Source of the DNA: Methylobacter sp. KS41
Lineage (GTDB): Bacteria; Pseudomonadota; Gammaproteobacteria; Methylococcales; Methylomonadaceae
Direction of reading: 5' to 3'
DNA: 64,000 nucleotides
Assembly: GCA_002862125.1 (NCBI GenBank)
Contig: PHSP01000001.1
Coordinates: 1,894,501-1,958,500 of the forward strand
Shown here: piece by piece, positions 35,718 to 45,529 of the stretch
Layout: the number at the start of each line of letters is the position of its first letter
How positions within the stretch are numbered: position 1 is the stretch's first letter
Program-made: the position numbers and the translations under genes
Notes under the pieces: model-generated
The model's database searches: none
What the model saw: only the letters and a program-made list of their open reading frames with translations
Told to the model about the DNA's origin: nothing

Positions 35718-37601
35718 TCACTTAGCATTTTCAATTTTTTCTTCCGCTTCCATCCAAGCTATTTCAGCTTCATCCAGCGCCTTATCAACCTGCGCTTTTC
35801 TTTCCAGCGTCTGTTTTAAGCGCGTCTTTTCTGATTCGTCATAAATCGCCGGATCTGCCAATTGATGTTCCAGTTGCCGTTGTTCATTATGATGTTTTTC
35901 AACGGCAATTTCCGCCTTTTTCAGCGCATCAAATAAAGGCTTATGCTTTTGCCTGCGTTCCGCATCCTGCTTTCTTTGGTCTTTGCGGGATACATTCGGC
36001 GAGGCCTCATTTACCGTCTTATCATCTGTTTTTTTCTGTTCGGCCAGCCATAAGCGATAGTCTTCAAGATCGCCGTCAAAGGGTTGTACTTTGCCGCCGG
36101 CGACTAATAATAACCGATCCGTAACCGAGCGCAATAAATGCCGGTCATGCGAGACCACCACGATTGCGCCCTGGTAGCCTTGCAACGCCACACTCAAGGC
36201 GTGGCGCATGTCCAGATCCAAATGGTTGGTCGGTTCATCCAGCAGCAACAGGTTTGGGTTTTGATAAACCAGCAAAGCTAAAACCAGTCGAGCCTTTTCA
36301 CCGCCTGAAAAAGGTTTTACTGCTTGTAAAACCTTGTCACCCTGAAAATCAAATCCGCCAAGAAAATTGCGCAAATCTTTTTCAGTTGCCAGCTTGTCTA
36401 TTTTTTGCAGATGCCATAAAGGGCTCTCGTCAAGCTGCAATTGTTCCAGTTGATGCTGGGCAAAATACCCTGTTTTTAAGGCCTCGGCCTCCTGTCTTTT
36501 GCCGGATAAAGGCGGCATATCGCCCGCCAGCACTTTGATTAAACTGGATTTCCCCGCGCCGTTCGGCCCCAAAAGCCCGATACGATCCCCCGGCGAAATT
36601 GATAATCCCGCCTGTTTGATCACGCAGGTCTGGCCATAGCCTATATCGGCTTTATCCAGCGTTAATAACGGATTTGGCATTTTTTCCGGTTTGGCAAAAC
36701 TGAAATTAAACGGCGAATCAACATGCGCCATGGCAATCAATTCCATGCGCTCCAGCGCTTTGATGCGGCTTTGCGCTTGCCGCGCTTTTGTGGCTTGCGC
36801 TTTAAACCGGTCGACAAAGCTTTGAATATGGGCGATTTCGCGTTGCTGCTTCTGATAAGCCGATTGCTGTTGCGCCAGTTTCTCGGCGCGCATTTTTTCA
36901 AAGGCGGAATAGTTGCCGGTATATATTTCGGCTTTACCCTGCTCAATATGCACGATATGATCGGTGATGGTATCGAGAAAATCACGATCATGAGAAATCA
37001 ACAATAGGGTGCCGGGATATTTGCATAACCAGTCTTGCAGCCAGATAACCGCATCCAGATCCAGATGGTTAGTCGGCTCATCCAGCAGCAGCACATCGGA
37101 GCGGCACATCAAAGCTTGAGCCAGATTAAGGCGCATACGCCAACCTCCGGAAAACGAACTGACGGCATTGCACTCCTGATCAGCGGTAAAACCCAAACCG
37201 TTCATTAACCGGGAGGCTCTGGCTTGAGCCGTATAACCGCCAATGGTATCCAAAGCGGCGTGGTGTTCGGCCTGTTTTAAGCCGTCATCGGTTTGTTCGG
37301 CGAGCTTCAACTGGCTTTGTAATCGCCTTAATTCCCGATCGCCATCAATAACATAATCGATGGCGGAACTGGAAACGGCAGGAGTCTCTTGAGCAACATG
37401 AGCGATTTCCAGATTGGGGGGCATGGAAAAATCGCCTTCATCCAAGTGCAGTTCATTTTTTATCAGCGCGAATAAACTGGATTTACCCGCGCCGTTAGCA
37501 CCGGTAAAACCGGCTTTTTGCCCTTTATGAATGGTGAAAGAAGAATTGGCAAACAGCACCCGCGCGCCGCGCCGCAGGGCTATATTTTTAAAATTTAGCA
37601 T
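35718..37601 (-). CDS. yheS: ABC-F ATPase YheS
   Basis: The 627-residue protein has two ABC ATPase domains: Walker A GANGAGKSS and GPNGAGKSS, signatures SSFSGGWRMR and KPFSGGEKAR, and Walker B LLLDEPTNHLD twice. There are no membrane helices. The inter-domain linker and the C-terminal coiled coil (about 530-625) match ABC-F proteins, which act on the ribosomal E site. The N-terminus (RRGARVLFANSS...AHVAQETPA) is most like E. coli YheS. The period-7 repeat lies in its leader. Confidence 0.93.
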   Translation of the reverse strand: MLNFKNIALRRGARVLFANSSFTIHKGQKAGFTGANGAGKSSLFALIKNELHLDEGDFSMPPNLEIAHVAQETPAVSSSAIDYVIDGDRELRRLQSQLKLAEQTDDGLKQAEHHAALDTIGGYTAQARASRLMNGLGFTADQECNAVSSFSGGWRMRLNLAQALMCRSDVLLLDEPTNHLDLDAVIWLQDWLCKYPGTLLLISHDRDFLDTITDHIVHIEQGKAEIYTGNYSAFEKMRAEKLAQQQSAYQKQQREIAHIQSFVDRFKAQATKARQAQSRIKALERMELIAMAHVDSPFNFSFAKPEKMPNPLLTLDKADIGYGQTCVIKQAGLSISPGDRIGLLGPNGAGKSSLIKVLAGDMPPLSGKRQEAEALKTGYFAQHQLEQLQLDESPLWHLQKIDKLATEKDLRNFLGGFDFQGDKVLQAVKPFSGGEKARLVLALLVYQNPNLLLLDEPTNHLDLDMRHALSVALQGYQGAIVVVSHDRHLLRSVTDRLLLVAGGKVQPFDGDLEDYRLWLAEQKKTDDKTVNEASPNVSRKDQRKQDAERRQKHKPLFDALKKAEIAVEKHHNEQRQLEHQLADPAIYDESEKTRLKQTLERKAQVDKALDEAEIAWMEAEEKIENAK

Positions 37602-37607
37602 GAAAAA

Positions 37608-37642
37608 TCAAGGTAAAAGGTGAAAGGCTCAAGGCGAAAGGC
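37608..37642. repeat. Period-7 repeat at the yheS start
   Basis: On the minus strand five consecutive 7-base units of the form RCCTTNN (GCCTTTC, GCCTTGA, GCCTTTC, ACCTTTT, ACCTTGA) end six bases before the yheS ATG. The same unit precedes polA at 7449-7474. Confidence 0.75.
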
Positions 37643-37684
37643 ATCATGTAGGAGAGGGTTTAGCTTTTTAATTATCCATGATTG

Positions 37685-38077
37685 CTAAAGTTTAAGTGTA
37701 CCGGTAAGTATAAAAAACATGATATTCAATATTGCCAAGCCAATTATCAAATAAATGGTTATCTGCATTCCCAATACTCTTCTCTTGAGATCTTTTGCGG
37801 GAAGACCCATAGCATGAATGATTCGCCCTGTTATCAGCGTGGTTCCCAATAGATGGATAAGTATTTTCGGCGCTCCATTTAATTTGAGCGTTAATAAAAG
37901 CAACAGTGTTATCGGAATATATTCCACTGCGTTGGCATGGGTGCGAATGGCTAATTGCAGTTCTTCATTTCCTCCGTCGCCAACTCTTATCCGGTTTTTT
38001 CTACAAAGCTTTATTACAGAAAGAGAAAGTCTCACTATTAATAAGGCTAACAGTGATGCATATAGTGACGTAATCAT
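37685..38077 (-). CDS. MAPEG family membrane protein
   Basis: From ATG 38077 the protein has about 130 residues with four hydrophobic helices. The MAPEG feature ELQLAIRTHANAVEYIPITL, between helices one and two, is clear. The family includes microsomal glutathione transferases and eicosanoid enzymes; bacterial members are mostly uncharacterised. An upstream GTG at 38113 would add 12 polar residues and is less likely. It stands alone after yheS. Confidence 0.85.
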   Translation of the reverse strand: MITSLYASLLALLIVRLSLSVIKLCRKNRIRVGDGGNEELQLAIRTHANAVEYIPITLLLLLTLKLNGAPKILIHLLGTTLITGRIIHAMGLPAKDLKRRVLGMQITIYLIIGLAILNIMFFILTGTLKL

Positions 38078-38392
38078 GGTTACACGTATTGTTTTGTTTG
38101 CAAACCCCGTCACGCTTCGGTTGAAGAATTGTTAATTTACCGCTCAGTTCTTTAATGGTATCTCGAATCATGCGCCAAATAGCCAACTTTTTTCTCCTTC
38201 AACCGAACCTTATGGTAAGGAGCGTACGCTCACTGAGCTTAAACAAAGCCGCCGAACCTTGATAAAAAACGAAACTTCAAAACCGCCAGCGGGTTCCTTT
38301 GACTGACTTGTTAGGCTGGGTAGTAAAAGCCAATCGCGAATACCATTAAAACTATAGAGAATCACTTATCAGGGAGTCCACATACGGGTTTG
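38078..38392. other. Intergenic region with an attC-like half site
   Basis: Read on the minus strand, 3' of the small membrane gene, the sequence has GCCTAAC (fits the RYYYAAC core), then AAGTCAGTCAAAGG and a GC-rich imperfect repeat, ending near GTTGGCT about 137 bases on. This resembles an integron attC site, but the closing core deviates from GTTRRRY. Position after a small gene would fit a gene cassette. I regard it as possible only. Confidence 0.25.
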
Positions 38393-38635
38393 TCAATATA
38401 ACCCCCTAAAAAAGCACTCAATAAAAGTACCAAGAGCTTGCACAACAGCGTCAGTAGTTCCGCAGTACGACTCGCGAACCATGAATACACCAATAATGCA
38501 AAAGCAAATACCGAATACTTTACCTTCCCATCGCGCCGTCGAGTCAAACACAATAATCAATACACCTAACAGAATCATCAGCAAACCGAAAATGCCAAAT
38601 AATATTCTCGCAATCATAAAACGCTTCTTCGCCAA
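38393..38635 (-). CDS. Small hypothetical membrane protein
   Basis: The 80-residue protein has two hydrophobic segments (about 8-30 and 40-55) and three cysteines (CFCIIG, YCG). I do not recognise it. MIARILFG at Met7 is an alternative start. It lies alone on the minus strand between the REP doublet and the attC-like region, so cassette origin is possible. Confidence 0.5.
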   Translation of the reverse strand: MAKKRFMIARILFGIFGLLMILLGVLIIVFDSTARWEGKVFGICFCIIGVFMVRESYCGTTDAVVQALGTFIECFFRGLY

Positions 38636-38812
38636 CTAACAAAACTGGAAAACGGGATGCCGTTCATCGAGTTTAGACGAAGTACCATTGACAAAAACCT
38701 TTTGTTTAGATTACGGAAAAAGTAAAGCCACCGAGACAATAGAAACCAGAAAATGCGACAACGTGCTCAGCAAAAACTAAATTGGAAATTTGCATCAGAT
38801 GCACGAAGTCGT

Positions 38813-38885
38813 GTAGGGTGGGCAGCGCTTTTCTGCCCACCTTTTATTGCTTATTCCGGTGGGCAAAAAAGCCTGCCCACCCTAC
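38813..38885. repeat. REP doublet of a second sequence family
   Basis: The unit at 38813-38841 is GTAG plus the stem GGTGGGCA / TGCCCACC; the inverted unit at 38858-38885 has the same stem and also ends in CTAC. The two loops differ. The layout is that of the doublet at 180-253, but the stem is unrelated. The right unit supplies the TAG stop codon of the adjacent YcxB-like gene. Confidence 0.8.
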
Positions 38886-39412
38886 GCAAACCGCTCAATC
38901 ATCTTTTCCGCCTGTTCGGCAAACTGTTCCAGGTTGCCTTTTTTTACCTTATCCACCGGAATAACCAGCGCAGTGCTCAAATCAATATAAATATAAACAT
39001 AGCGTTTGCCATATTCCACTCTGACCAAATCAGCCCAGGCCATTTTATTTTTGCCGCTGGGTGATTTTTCCAGCAGATAATTGGGATTGGCCGGGTCTAT
39101 GCTCAGGGTATAAGTGCCAAACAAATTGCTTTTTTCCTTAGCGGTATAGTTTTTAAGGATTTGCCGGCGTAAATCCAGCATCATAATCCTGGGCGACAAC
39201 AACGCCCAGAGAACCGCCAAAACAAGAACGTAAGCCGATGATTTGGTATCGCCATAATAAAAATAATAAAAGCCTCCTATAAGCCCCATGATACCCGGCA
39301 CTATCCAGCGGTTTTTCTTTATGTTTTGTTGTATCTCGTCATTCCTCATGAACTGCATTTCATTAAAATGAATCAGATCTTCTTCGCCGAACTCATATTC
39401 TATTTCAAACAT
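38882..39412 (-). CDS. YcxB-like membrane protein
   Basis: The 176-residue protein has an N-terminal soluble part (IEYEFGEEDLIHFNEMQF), two membrane helices (about 37-75) and a C-terminal domain ending KGNLEQFAEQAEKMIERFA. This matches the YcxB-like family, whose function is unknown. Its stop codon lies inside a REP unit. It is 27 bp downstream of the NDH-2 gene on the same strand and may share its transcript. Confidence 0.75.
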   Translation of the reverse strand: MFEIEYEFGEEDLIHFNEMQFMRNDEIQQNIKKNRWIVPGIMGLIGGFYYFYYGDTKSSAYVLVLAVLWALLSPRIMMLDLRRQILKNYTAKEKSNLFGTYTLSIDPANPNYLLEKSPSGKNKMAWADLVRVEYGKRYVYIYIDLSTALVIPVDKVKKGNLEQFAEQAEKMIERFA

Positions 39413-39439
39413 ATTATTAATTTTTTTGGTGTTAAGGTT

Positions 39440-40747
39440 CTAGTGCATTTTTATTTTGGTGTAAACACTGCGTCTGAAGGCATTGGAAAGCGTTAACATG
39501 GCCGTTCTGAAGTACCCGTGTATGGCCACCTGGTGCATTTTATAAAGGGACAGGTAAACCACTTTGGCAATAAATCCGCCGATACTCACCGTACCCATTA
39601 AATTACCCATCAAATTTCCGACCGTGGTGTATTTACCCAATGAAACCAGCGAACCGTAATCATAGTAAACGAAGTTCACCGGATGGCGGCCTTTCAAGCG
39701 ATTGACGATGGTTTTACACAAAGCGGATGCCTGCTGGTGCGCCGCTTGCGCTCTGGGCGGTACATTGCCGGCATGACCTAGCCAAACACAGGCCGCGCAA
39801 TCGCCCATGGCAAAAATGTCATCGTCAGTGGTTTTTAAGGTGCTATCCACCACCAGTTGATTGATGTGGTTGGTTTCCAGCCCATCCAGATTTTTCATCC
39901 AGTCCGGCGCTTTAATGCCCGCCGCCCAAACTTTCAGGTCGGCTTCAATGAATTCACCATCATGGGTGGTGATGCCTTCCCTGGTTATTTCGGTGACGCG
40001 CCTGCCCATTTTAAGATCGACGCCCAGACTAACCAGTTGCTGCTGTGTAGCGGTCGCCAGCTTAATCGGTAAAGCGGGTAACAAATGGGTTGCCGCTTCG
40101 ATAATTGTCAGTTTTACGGTGCTTTTTTCATTCAAGCCGTAAATCGACAGCACATTGGTCACCTCGTGCAATTGTGCCGCCAGCTCAACGCCTGTAGCCC
40201 CGGCTCCGACAATAGCGATAGATAAAGGCTTAACATTGGGGCTATTTTTACCAATGTAGCTTTTTAAATAAGATTCAAACAATTGCTTTTGAAATTTAAA
40301 AGCTTGCGAGGCGGTGTCCAGAAACAGGCAATGTTCTGAGACGCCCTTGATATTAAACGTATTACTGACGCTGCCGACTGACATGACCAGGGTGTCATAA
40401 CTAAAGGTGCGTCCAGGTATAAGCTCTTCGCCGCTGTCACTAAAGGTAGGACTGACATAAATTTCCTTTTTCGTTCTATCCAAACCTTCCATTTTGCCTA
40501 ACCTGAACCGGAAATTATTGCGATAACCTTGAGGCAGATATTCAACCTGTTCGGATTCATCCAGCGTACCGGCGGCTACTTCGTGCAATAGCGGCTTCCA
40601 GATATGCGTCGATGTCGCATCAATCAAAGTTACTTCGGCCAGGCCTTTTTTTCCTAACTTTTGGCCTAAACGGGTAGCCAGTTCAAGCCCCGAAGCACCT
40701 CCGCCAACAATCACTATTTTATGCTTTTGATCGTTATTTTTAGCCAT
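39440..40747 (-). CDS. ndh: Type II NADH dehydrogenase (NDH-2)
   Basis: From the ATG giving MAKNNDQKHKIV the protein has about 435 residues. It has two dinucleotide-binding motifs (IVGGGASGLELA and IVGAGATGVELA), the FAMGDCA flavin motif and an AQAAHQQA quinone-region motif typical of NDH-2. A basic, hydrophobic C-terminus should hold it on the inner membrane. It passes electrons from NADH to quinone without pumping protons. I preferred Met12 over the upstream ATG 40780 because AAGG lies just before it. Confidence 0.92.
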   Translation of the reverse strand: MAKNNDQKHKIVIVGGGASGLELATRLGQKLGKKGLAEVTLIDATSTHIWKPLLHEVAAGTLDESEQVEYLPQGYRNNFRFRLGKMEGLDRTKKEIYVSPTFSDSGEELIPGRTFSYDTLVMSVGSVSNTFNIKGVSEHCLFLDTASQAFKFQKQLFESYLKSYIGKNSPNVKPLSIAIVGAGATGVELAAQLHEVTNVLSIYGLNEKSTVKLTIIEAATHLLPALPIKLATATQQQLVSLGVDLKMGRRVTEITREGITTHDGEFIEADLKVWAAGIKAPDWMKNLDGLETNHINQLVVDSTLKTTDDDIFAMGDCAACVWLGHAGNVPPRAQAAHQQASALCKTIVNRLKGRHPVNFVYYDYGSLVSLGKYTTVGNLMGNLMGTVSIGGFIAKVVYLSLYKMHQVAIHGYFRTAMLTLSNAFRRSVYTKIKMH

Positions 40748-41019
40748 TGCCCTTGCTTTACCCCTAAAATGTTTTCGCATATTGTATCATTATATCTAAC
40801 CAGTGCCTTGTCCACTGATTTGGCTAAAAATTAATTCGATTTTTAAAATGCCCGTTAATAGGCAAGATTGGATACTGGTATCATGACAGGATTTTGAGAG
40901 CGCGATAAGCCAGTGTTTAACCGGTTGAGTAATAAAGTGGATGATCGACAAAAAGCTCCACTGATAATACGACTTACCACATTGGCGAATAAGGCGCGAT
41001 CCGGCTTAACAAAGGGAGT

Positions 41020-41358
41020 TTAAAAATCAAACTGCGCAGTTGCGACGCGGCTACAAGGCGTCACGCTGATGAAAATTACATTCGGGGTTTTGTACTGTAA
41101 GCCCTGGCCCTGTGTATTAGCTTGGCAAAATGGCAGTACAGGAACATTCAAGTACATTGTAGCTTTACAAAATTCCTCGGGCTTGTCCTTCCACTGAATA
41201 GCAGCACAAAGCGCCGGCTCCAAAAATGCAGCCATTACGAGTGAGCCGTACCGTTCCAGGCCGGTTGATTCAGTAAAGAAGGATAAACTGATGACTGTAA
41301 TAAATCTGTTGTAAAGTAAAGTATGCTCAATTTGCTGGATAAGCTTGCGCCGGTGCAA
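41020..41358 (-). CDS. Doubtful hypothetical ORF
   Basis: A 112-codon frame lies in the long gap between ndh and the small membrane protein gene. It contains four cysteines and stretches such as AAIQWKDKPEEFCKATMYL that look protein-like, but I recognise no family and no ribosome site. It might be a real small gene or a fragment of a degraded one. The rest of 40748-41716 shows no gene. Confidence 0.25.
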   Translation of the reverse strand: MHRRKLIQQIEHTLLYNRFITVISLSFFTESTGLERYGSLVMAAFLEPALCAAIQWKDKPEEFCKATMYLNVPVLPFCQANTQGQGLQYKTPNVIFISVTPCSRVATAQFDF

Positions 41359-41574
41359 TTTTTGGACAAATTAGCTTCATACAATCCGGTCTCAGTTAGC
41401 ATAAATCGCCAACATAAATTGCTGTTGTAATATCCCCGGCGCCTTCGTTATAAATAAAAATAGATGCCTTTAATTATCAGTAAGTTAAAGCTTACAATGT
41501 CATTGTTATTGCTATAAATAAACTTCCGCCCCATGAGATTTTAATACAATTTCAGTGTTTTTTTATTTATAGTT

Positions 41575-41604
41575 TTGACACAACACGCTTTCTCATGATA
41601 AAAA
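41575..41604 (+). promoter_or_regulatory. Candidate sigma-70 promoter of the small membrane protein gene
   Basis: TTGACA (41575-41580) is followed after 16-18 bases by GATAAA or TAAAAA (41597-41604). The region downstream is AT-rich, giving a leader of about 100 bases before the ATG at 41717. No other promoter in this gap matches as well. Confidence 0.35.
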
Positions 41605-41716
41605 TTACACCGTTGTTCAAAATTAAATCGACAACCAATTCAAAAAAAGTTTATTTTTGAATTGCTCCCTTGAGGAGAGGGAATAATAAATATTAATAAC
41701 TATAGAGGATTTAAAA

Positions 41717-41926
41717 ATGGCTGAAGCACAAGAAAAAGATAACACATGGGTAATCGTTGGCGTTTGTATCGCTTCAATTGTTCTTTTAGTTGTCCTGTTG
41801 AAAAAGGACGAAACAAAACATTTGCAAAGTGGAGCTGTTCAAGCACTTCAACAAGAAACGTTCTCTAAAATTGAGAAAAGACATACCTCAAATAACAGCA
41901 CTGCTGAGCAAATGTCAGGCAAATAA
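41717..41926 (+). CDS. Small single-helix membrane protein
   Basis: The 69-residue protein has one membrane helix (about 11-28, WVIVGVCIASIVLLVVLL) and a short polar tail. No family is recognised. The ribosome site (AGAGGA, seven bases before ATG) is excellent, and a promoter candidate lies upstream, so it is probably expressed. A CCCCCGC / GCGGGGG hairpin follows at 41939-41965 without a T-run. Confidence 0.7.
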   Translation: MAEAQEKDNTWVIVGVCIASIVLLVVLLKKDETKHLQSGAVQALQQETFSKIEKRHTSNNSTAEQMSGK

Positions 41927-42491
41927 AAATACTACTCTCCCCCGCTTTAGCTTTTTTGGCGGGGGGGATTACTAATACAGGCATATTATTTCATTTAGTT
42001 TAATTCAGATTCGATCTGACTCTTCCAGGTTTTTGCGTTCAATAATGCAAGAATTCCTAACAGGTTTTAGCTAGCCAAAAGCTACGCCATTCTTGCCCTG
42101 CCCGGCAAAAATTCAACCGCGAAACCCGGCTTAAAAAGATGTGGGTAAAGCTAATCAGTACTTACCGTATGTCCACTGGCTTTTCAAAATCCGTAGAAAC
42201 ACTTTGTTAATGAACGTTCCAGCTAGTCTATGGGAAATGCTGGACTTCTAGCTATACCGAAACCATTGCATAAGCATAGGCAGAAAATACCATCTGGCCT
42301 GTTTTCATCAAAAAAGTGGTTGTTCGCATGCTATGACAGAGCTGCCTTAACTCATGAGTTGTCAAGTTGTTCAACGTGTGTTTCTAATCCGCGATTCACC
42401 GGTTTAGTGGACAATAATCGCCTGTGTCTGGCATTATGCCAACCTCAATAAACATATGGTTGAGATAACCAAACAATAAGGTAAAAAAGCA
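41927..42491. other. Intergenic region before yjdM
   Basis: Apart from the GC-rich hairpin at 41939-41965, this 565-bp stretch has no gene I can support. A 73-codon frame at 42230-42451 has no recognisable features. I found no repeat or RNA gene here. Confidence 0.4.
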
Positions 42492-42836
42492 ATGAGCAAC
42501 TTCCCAAAATGTCCGGAGTGTGGTTCGGAATTCACCTATGAAGACGGCAATATGTATATCTGCCCGGAATGCGCGCACGAATGGCCTAAAGACGGGACAG
42601 CAGCCGAAGATAACACCGAGGGCCGTATCGTTAAGGATGCAAACGGAAATGTGCTGCAAGACGGCGATATTATTACCGTCATCAAAGACCTTAAAGTCAA
42701 AGGGTCATCATCCGTTGTCAAAGTCGGCACTAAAGTCAAAATCATCCGTCTGGTCGACGGCGACCATGATATTGACTGTAAAATCGATGGTATTGGCGCA
42801 ATGAAGCTTAAATCAGAGTTTGTTAAAAAAGTCTGA
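42492..42836 (+). CDS. yjdM: YjdM/PhnA-like zinc-ribbon protein
   Basis: The 114-residue protein has an N-terminal zinc ribbon (Cys7, Cys10, Cys24, Cys27) and the C-terminal beta-barrel domain typical of PhnA/YjdM ([28 protein letters not shown]). Despite the PhnA name it is not needed for phosphonate use; its role is unsettled. It stands alone and ends at a strong terminator shared with ftsH. Confidence 0.92.
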   Translation: MSNFPKCPECGSEFTYEDGNMYICPECAHEWPKDGTAAEDNTEGRIVKDANGNVLQDGDIITVIKDLKVKGSSSVVKVGTKVKIIRLVDGDHDIDCKIDGIGAMKLKSEFVKKV

Positions 42837-42846
42837 GCCGAATGCG

Positions 42847-42876
42847 AAAAAATGCCCGGATGTCCGGGCATTTTTT
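42847..42876. terminator. Bidirectional terminator between yjdM and ftsH
   Basis: AAAAAATGCCCGG pairs perfectly with CCGGGCATTTTTT around a four-base loop, with T-runs on both strands. It serves the convergent yjdM and ftsH genes. Confidence 0.92.
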
Positions 42877-42924
42877 GTTATCCGCTAATTCGACGCGGGC
42901 TCTCGCCGGATTCACGTATTCTCA

Positions 42925-44838
42925 TCAAGCAAAGCTTTCGCCCGGTTGTAATGAAATACCGTTATCCTTATCATGACCAGTTGATTCCGGGCTGATGCGG
43001 TTTTTCATTTCAGTGTATTCCATGGGAGGCCGTGGTTCTTTTCCGGTCATCAAATCATCAATCTGCCACCGGTCGATGGTTTCCCATTTCATAAGTGCGT
43101 CTGCCATGAGGTGCAGAATTGCCATATTTTCCTGCAAGATTTTCTCTGCACGATAATAGTTGCGATCGATTACCGAACGGATCTCTTCATCAATCATTTG
43201 TGCAACATTGCTGGAGACAGCATTGCCTTGCGCTCCCGGATGTCCGAAGATAGCCTGCCCAGTCTCTTCTCCATAGGTGAGCGGTCCCAGTTTGTTCGAT
43301 AAGCCCCAGCGGGTAACCATTTTCCTGGCTAATTCGGTCGCTCTTTCGATATCGTTGGAAGCTCCGGTAGTAACCCGGTCATCGCCGAAAATCAGCAGTT
43401 CAGCAAGCCGCCCGCCAAACAGGCTGGCTATCTGACCCTCCAATTTACGCTTGCTGGCGCTGTATTGGTCATTTTCCGGCAGGAACATGGTGATGCCCAG
43501 CGCCCTGCCTCTGGGCATAATGCTCACTTTGTAGACGGGATCGTGGTCGGGCATCAACCGGCCGACAATGCAATGCCCCGCTTCATGATAGGCGGTCAAG
43601 CGCTTGTCATCTTCGCTCATTACCATCGTGTGCTTCTCCACGCCCATCAATATTTTGTCCTTGGCCTTTTCAAGATGCCTCATGGATACCTCGGGCAGGT
43701 CGGAGCGGGCTGCCAGCAAAGCGGCCTCATTCACTAAATTGGCCAGTTCTGCGCCTGAAAATCCAGGAGTGCCGCGGGCGATGTAGCTAATTTCGACATT
43801 TTCGGCAGTAGGCACTTTTTGCAAATGAACCTTTAATATTTGTTCCCGGCCACGGACATCCGGTAAGCCAACATTGACCTGACGGTCAAAACGGCCGGGT
43901 CTTAATAGTGCATCGTCCAGCACATCGGAGCGGTTGGTTGCCGCAATCACAATAATGCCTTCATTGTCTTCAAACCCGTCCATTTCAACCAGTAACTGGT
44001 TAAGGGTTTGTTCGCGCTCTTCATTGCCGGCGCCCATGCCGGAATTGCTCCGCTTTCTGCCGACGGCATCTATTTCATCGATAAAAATAATGCAGGGGGA
44101 ATTTTCCTTGGCCTGGGCAAATAAATCTCTTACTCTGGAAGCGCCAACACCGACATACATTTCAACAAAATCGGATCCGGAAATAGAGAAAAATTTAACT
44201 TTTGCCTCGCCGGCAACCGCTCTGGCAATGAGGGTTTTACCAGTCCCCGGAGGTCCGATCATCAAGACGCCGCGCGGAATTTTGCCGCCCAGCTTTTGAA
44301 ACTTATGCGGCGCTTTCAGAAAATCAACCAATTCCACAACATCTTCTTTTGCTTCTTCACAGCCTGCTACATCCGCAAACGTTATTTTTATCTGATCTTC
44401 ATGAAACACTTTTGCCTTGTTTTTTTGAAAAGCCAAGTTGCCCGCTCCGGGACCATTTTTTTGCATTTTAAGCATAAAAAATGTACAAATGGCGATCAGA
44501 ATTATCATTGGAAACCAGGAGATGAAAAGCTCTCTTAGCAATGACCGTTCTTCAGGGGCAGTGGTTCTGATTTGAGCCCCGGTTGCCAGTAAATCATCAA
44601 TTAAATTCGGATCGCCTGGGTTATAGGTTTCAAAATCCTCGCCGCTGGAAGTCCGGAACTTTACGACTTTACCTGAAATTTCTACTCGTTCGATCTGTCC
44701 AGCCTTGACTTGTTTAATGAACGACGAATAAGCTAAATCCGCCTTATATTCAGGGCCTGAATTTAATCTGTCATATATTAAAAACGCACTGCCAAGTAAA
44801 ACGCCGGAAAGCGCTATTGTAAAAAGATATTTTTTCAT
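42925..44838 (-). CDS. ftsH: Membrane-bound ATP-dependent zinc metalloprotease FtsH
   Basis: From [10 protein letters not shown] the protein has about 637 residues. Two membrane helices (about 5-22 and 110-127) flank a small periplasmic domain; then come an AAA+ domain ([19 protein letters not shown]) and a zinc protease domain with HEAGH. It degrades membrane proteins and short-lived regulators. I chose ATG 44838 because GGAG lies eight bases upstream; ATG 44934 would add 32 non-family residues. The neighbours are not the common rlmE/folP, so this may be a second copy. Confidence 0.93.
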   Translation of the reverse strand: MKKYLFTIALSGVLLGSAFLIYDRLNSGPEYKADLAYSSFIKQVKAGQIERVEISGKVVKFRTSSGEDFETYNPGDPNLIDDLLATGAQIRTTAPEERSLLRELFISWFPMIILIAICTFFMLKMQKNGPGAGNLAFQKNKAKVFHEDQIKITFADVAGCEEAKEDVVELVDFLKAPHKFQKLGGKIPRGVLMIGPPGTGKTLIARAVAGEAKVKFFSISGSDFVEMYVGVGASRVRDLFAQAKENSPCIIFIDEIDAVGRKRSNSGMGAGNEEREQTLNQLLVEMDGFEDNEGIIVIAATNRSDVLDDALLRPGRFDRQVNVGLPDVRGREQILKVHLQKVPTAENVEISYIARGTPGFSGAELANLVNEAALLAARSDLPEVSMRHLEKAKDKILMGVEKHTMVMSEDDKRLTAYHEAGHCIVGRLMPDHDPVYKVSIMPRGRALGITMFLPENDQYSASKRKLEGQIASLFGGRLAELLIFGDDRVTTGASNDIERATELARKMVTRWGLSNKLGPLTYGEETGQAIFGHPGAQGNAVSSNVAQMIDEEIRSVIDRNYYRAEKILQENMAILHLMADALMKWETIDRWQIDDLMTGKEPRPPMEYTEMKNRISPESTGHDKDNGISLQPGESFA

Positions 44839-45529
44839 GATATTTCTCCAAGCCGGAAGCTGCTTCGTTTTATCAATGCAAATCTTGAACAGCAAAGAAC
44901 CGCGCTTAATGAAGCTACGAAGCAGGTTAACCATACATATAAGAAATCTGCACAGGTCAGTTCCGACGGGGCATTAATGATTCATAAAGCTTATATTCCT
45001 TCATCGGCAAAATAATATAAGCATCTTATGTGCCATTCTTGAATAATATTTAAAAGGGGGATTGATAATAAGCAAAATAAATGGTAGCGGCAGATTGTAT
45101 AAAGCGTATTGAGAGGTTTTTGGCTGATTTGCACCATTTTAGAGCAAACAATGAGCTGATTTTGAGCTTAAATACAAGAAAGTTTGGGCAAAACAGTGTA
45201 ATCAGCAGGTTTTGAGGGATTTTGTTGCTTCATTGATGTTGCCGATGCCGCCGGATTTCTTCAGGCGTTTATTACTTATCTCTGGAAATTCCAGGCTAAT
45301 CATGGCGTTGGTGGCGTTGGAAGGGTTATCAAGCACTGCTGCTGAAGCTGGGAGTTGAGTCCGGGAAAATAAAGATAGTAATGCGCGGCTAAACAAATTA
45401 CCCGATTTTAAGCGGGAATATCAAGCCGGATGAGCATAAAACTTCGGCTACTTCTTTAATAGTTGTTGCACTACCCTAAGAACTGAAATAAATTAATGCG
45501 ATAAACAACAATAATGATGAGGAACTGTT
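44839..45529. other. Intergenic region between ftsH and rsd
   Basis: This 691-bp stretch lies between divergent genes. It is AT-rich near both ends and should hold two promoters, but I could not fix either. The minus-strand frame at 45202-45396 has no recognisable features; a decayed gene cannot be excluded. Confidence 0.4.

Noticed and set aside
42230-42451. A 73-codon frame before yjdM
   Set aside because: The sequence is not protein-like, and no ribosome site precedes it.
45202-45396. A 64-codon frame that might be a transposase remnant
   Set aside because: I could not match it to any transposase end, and no inverted repeats flank it.
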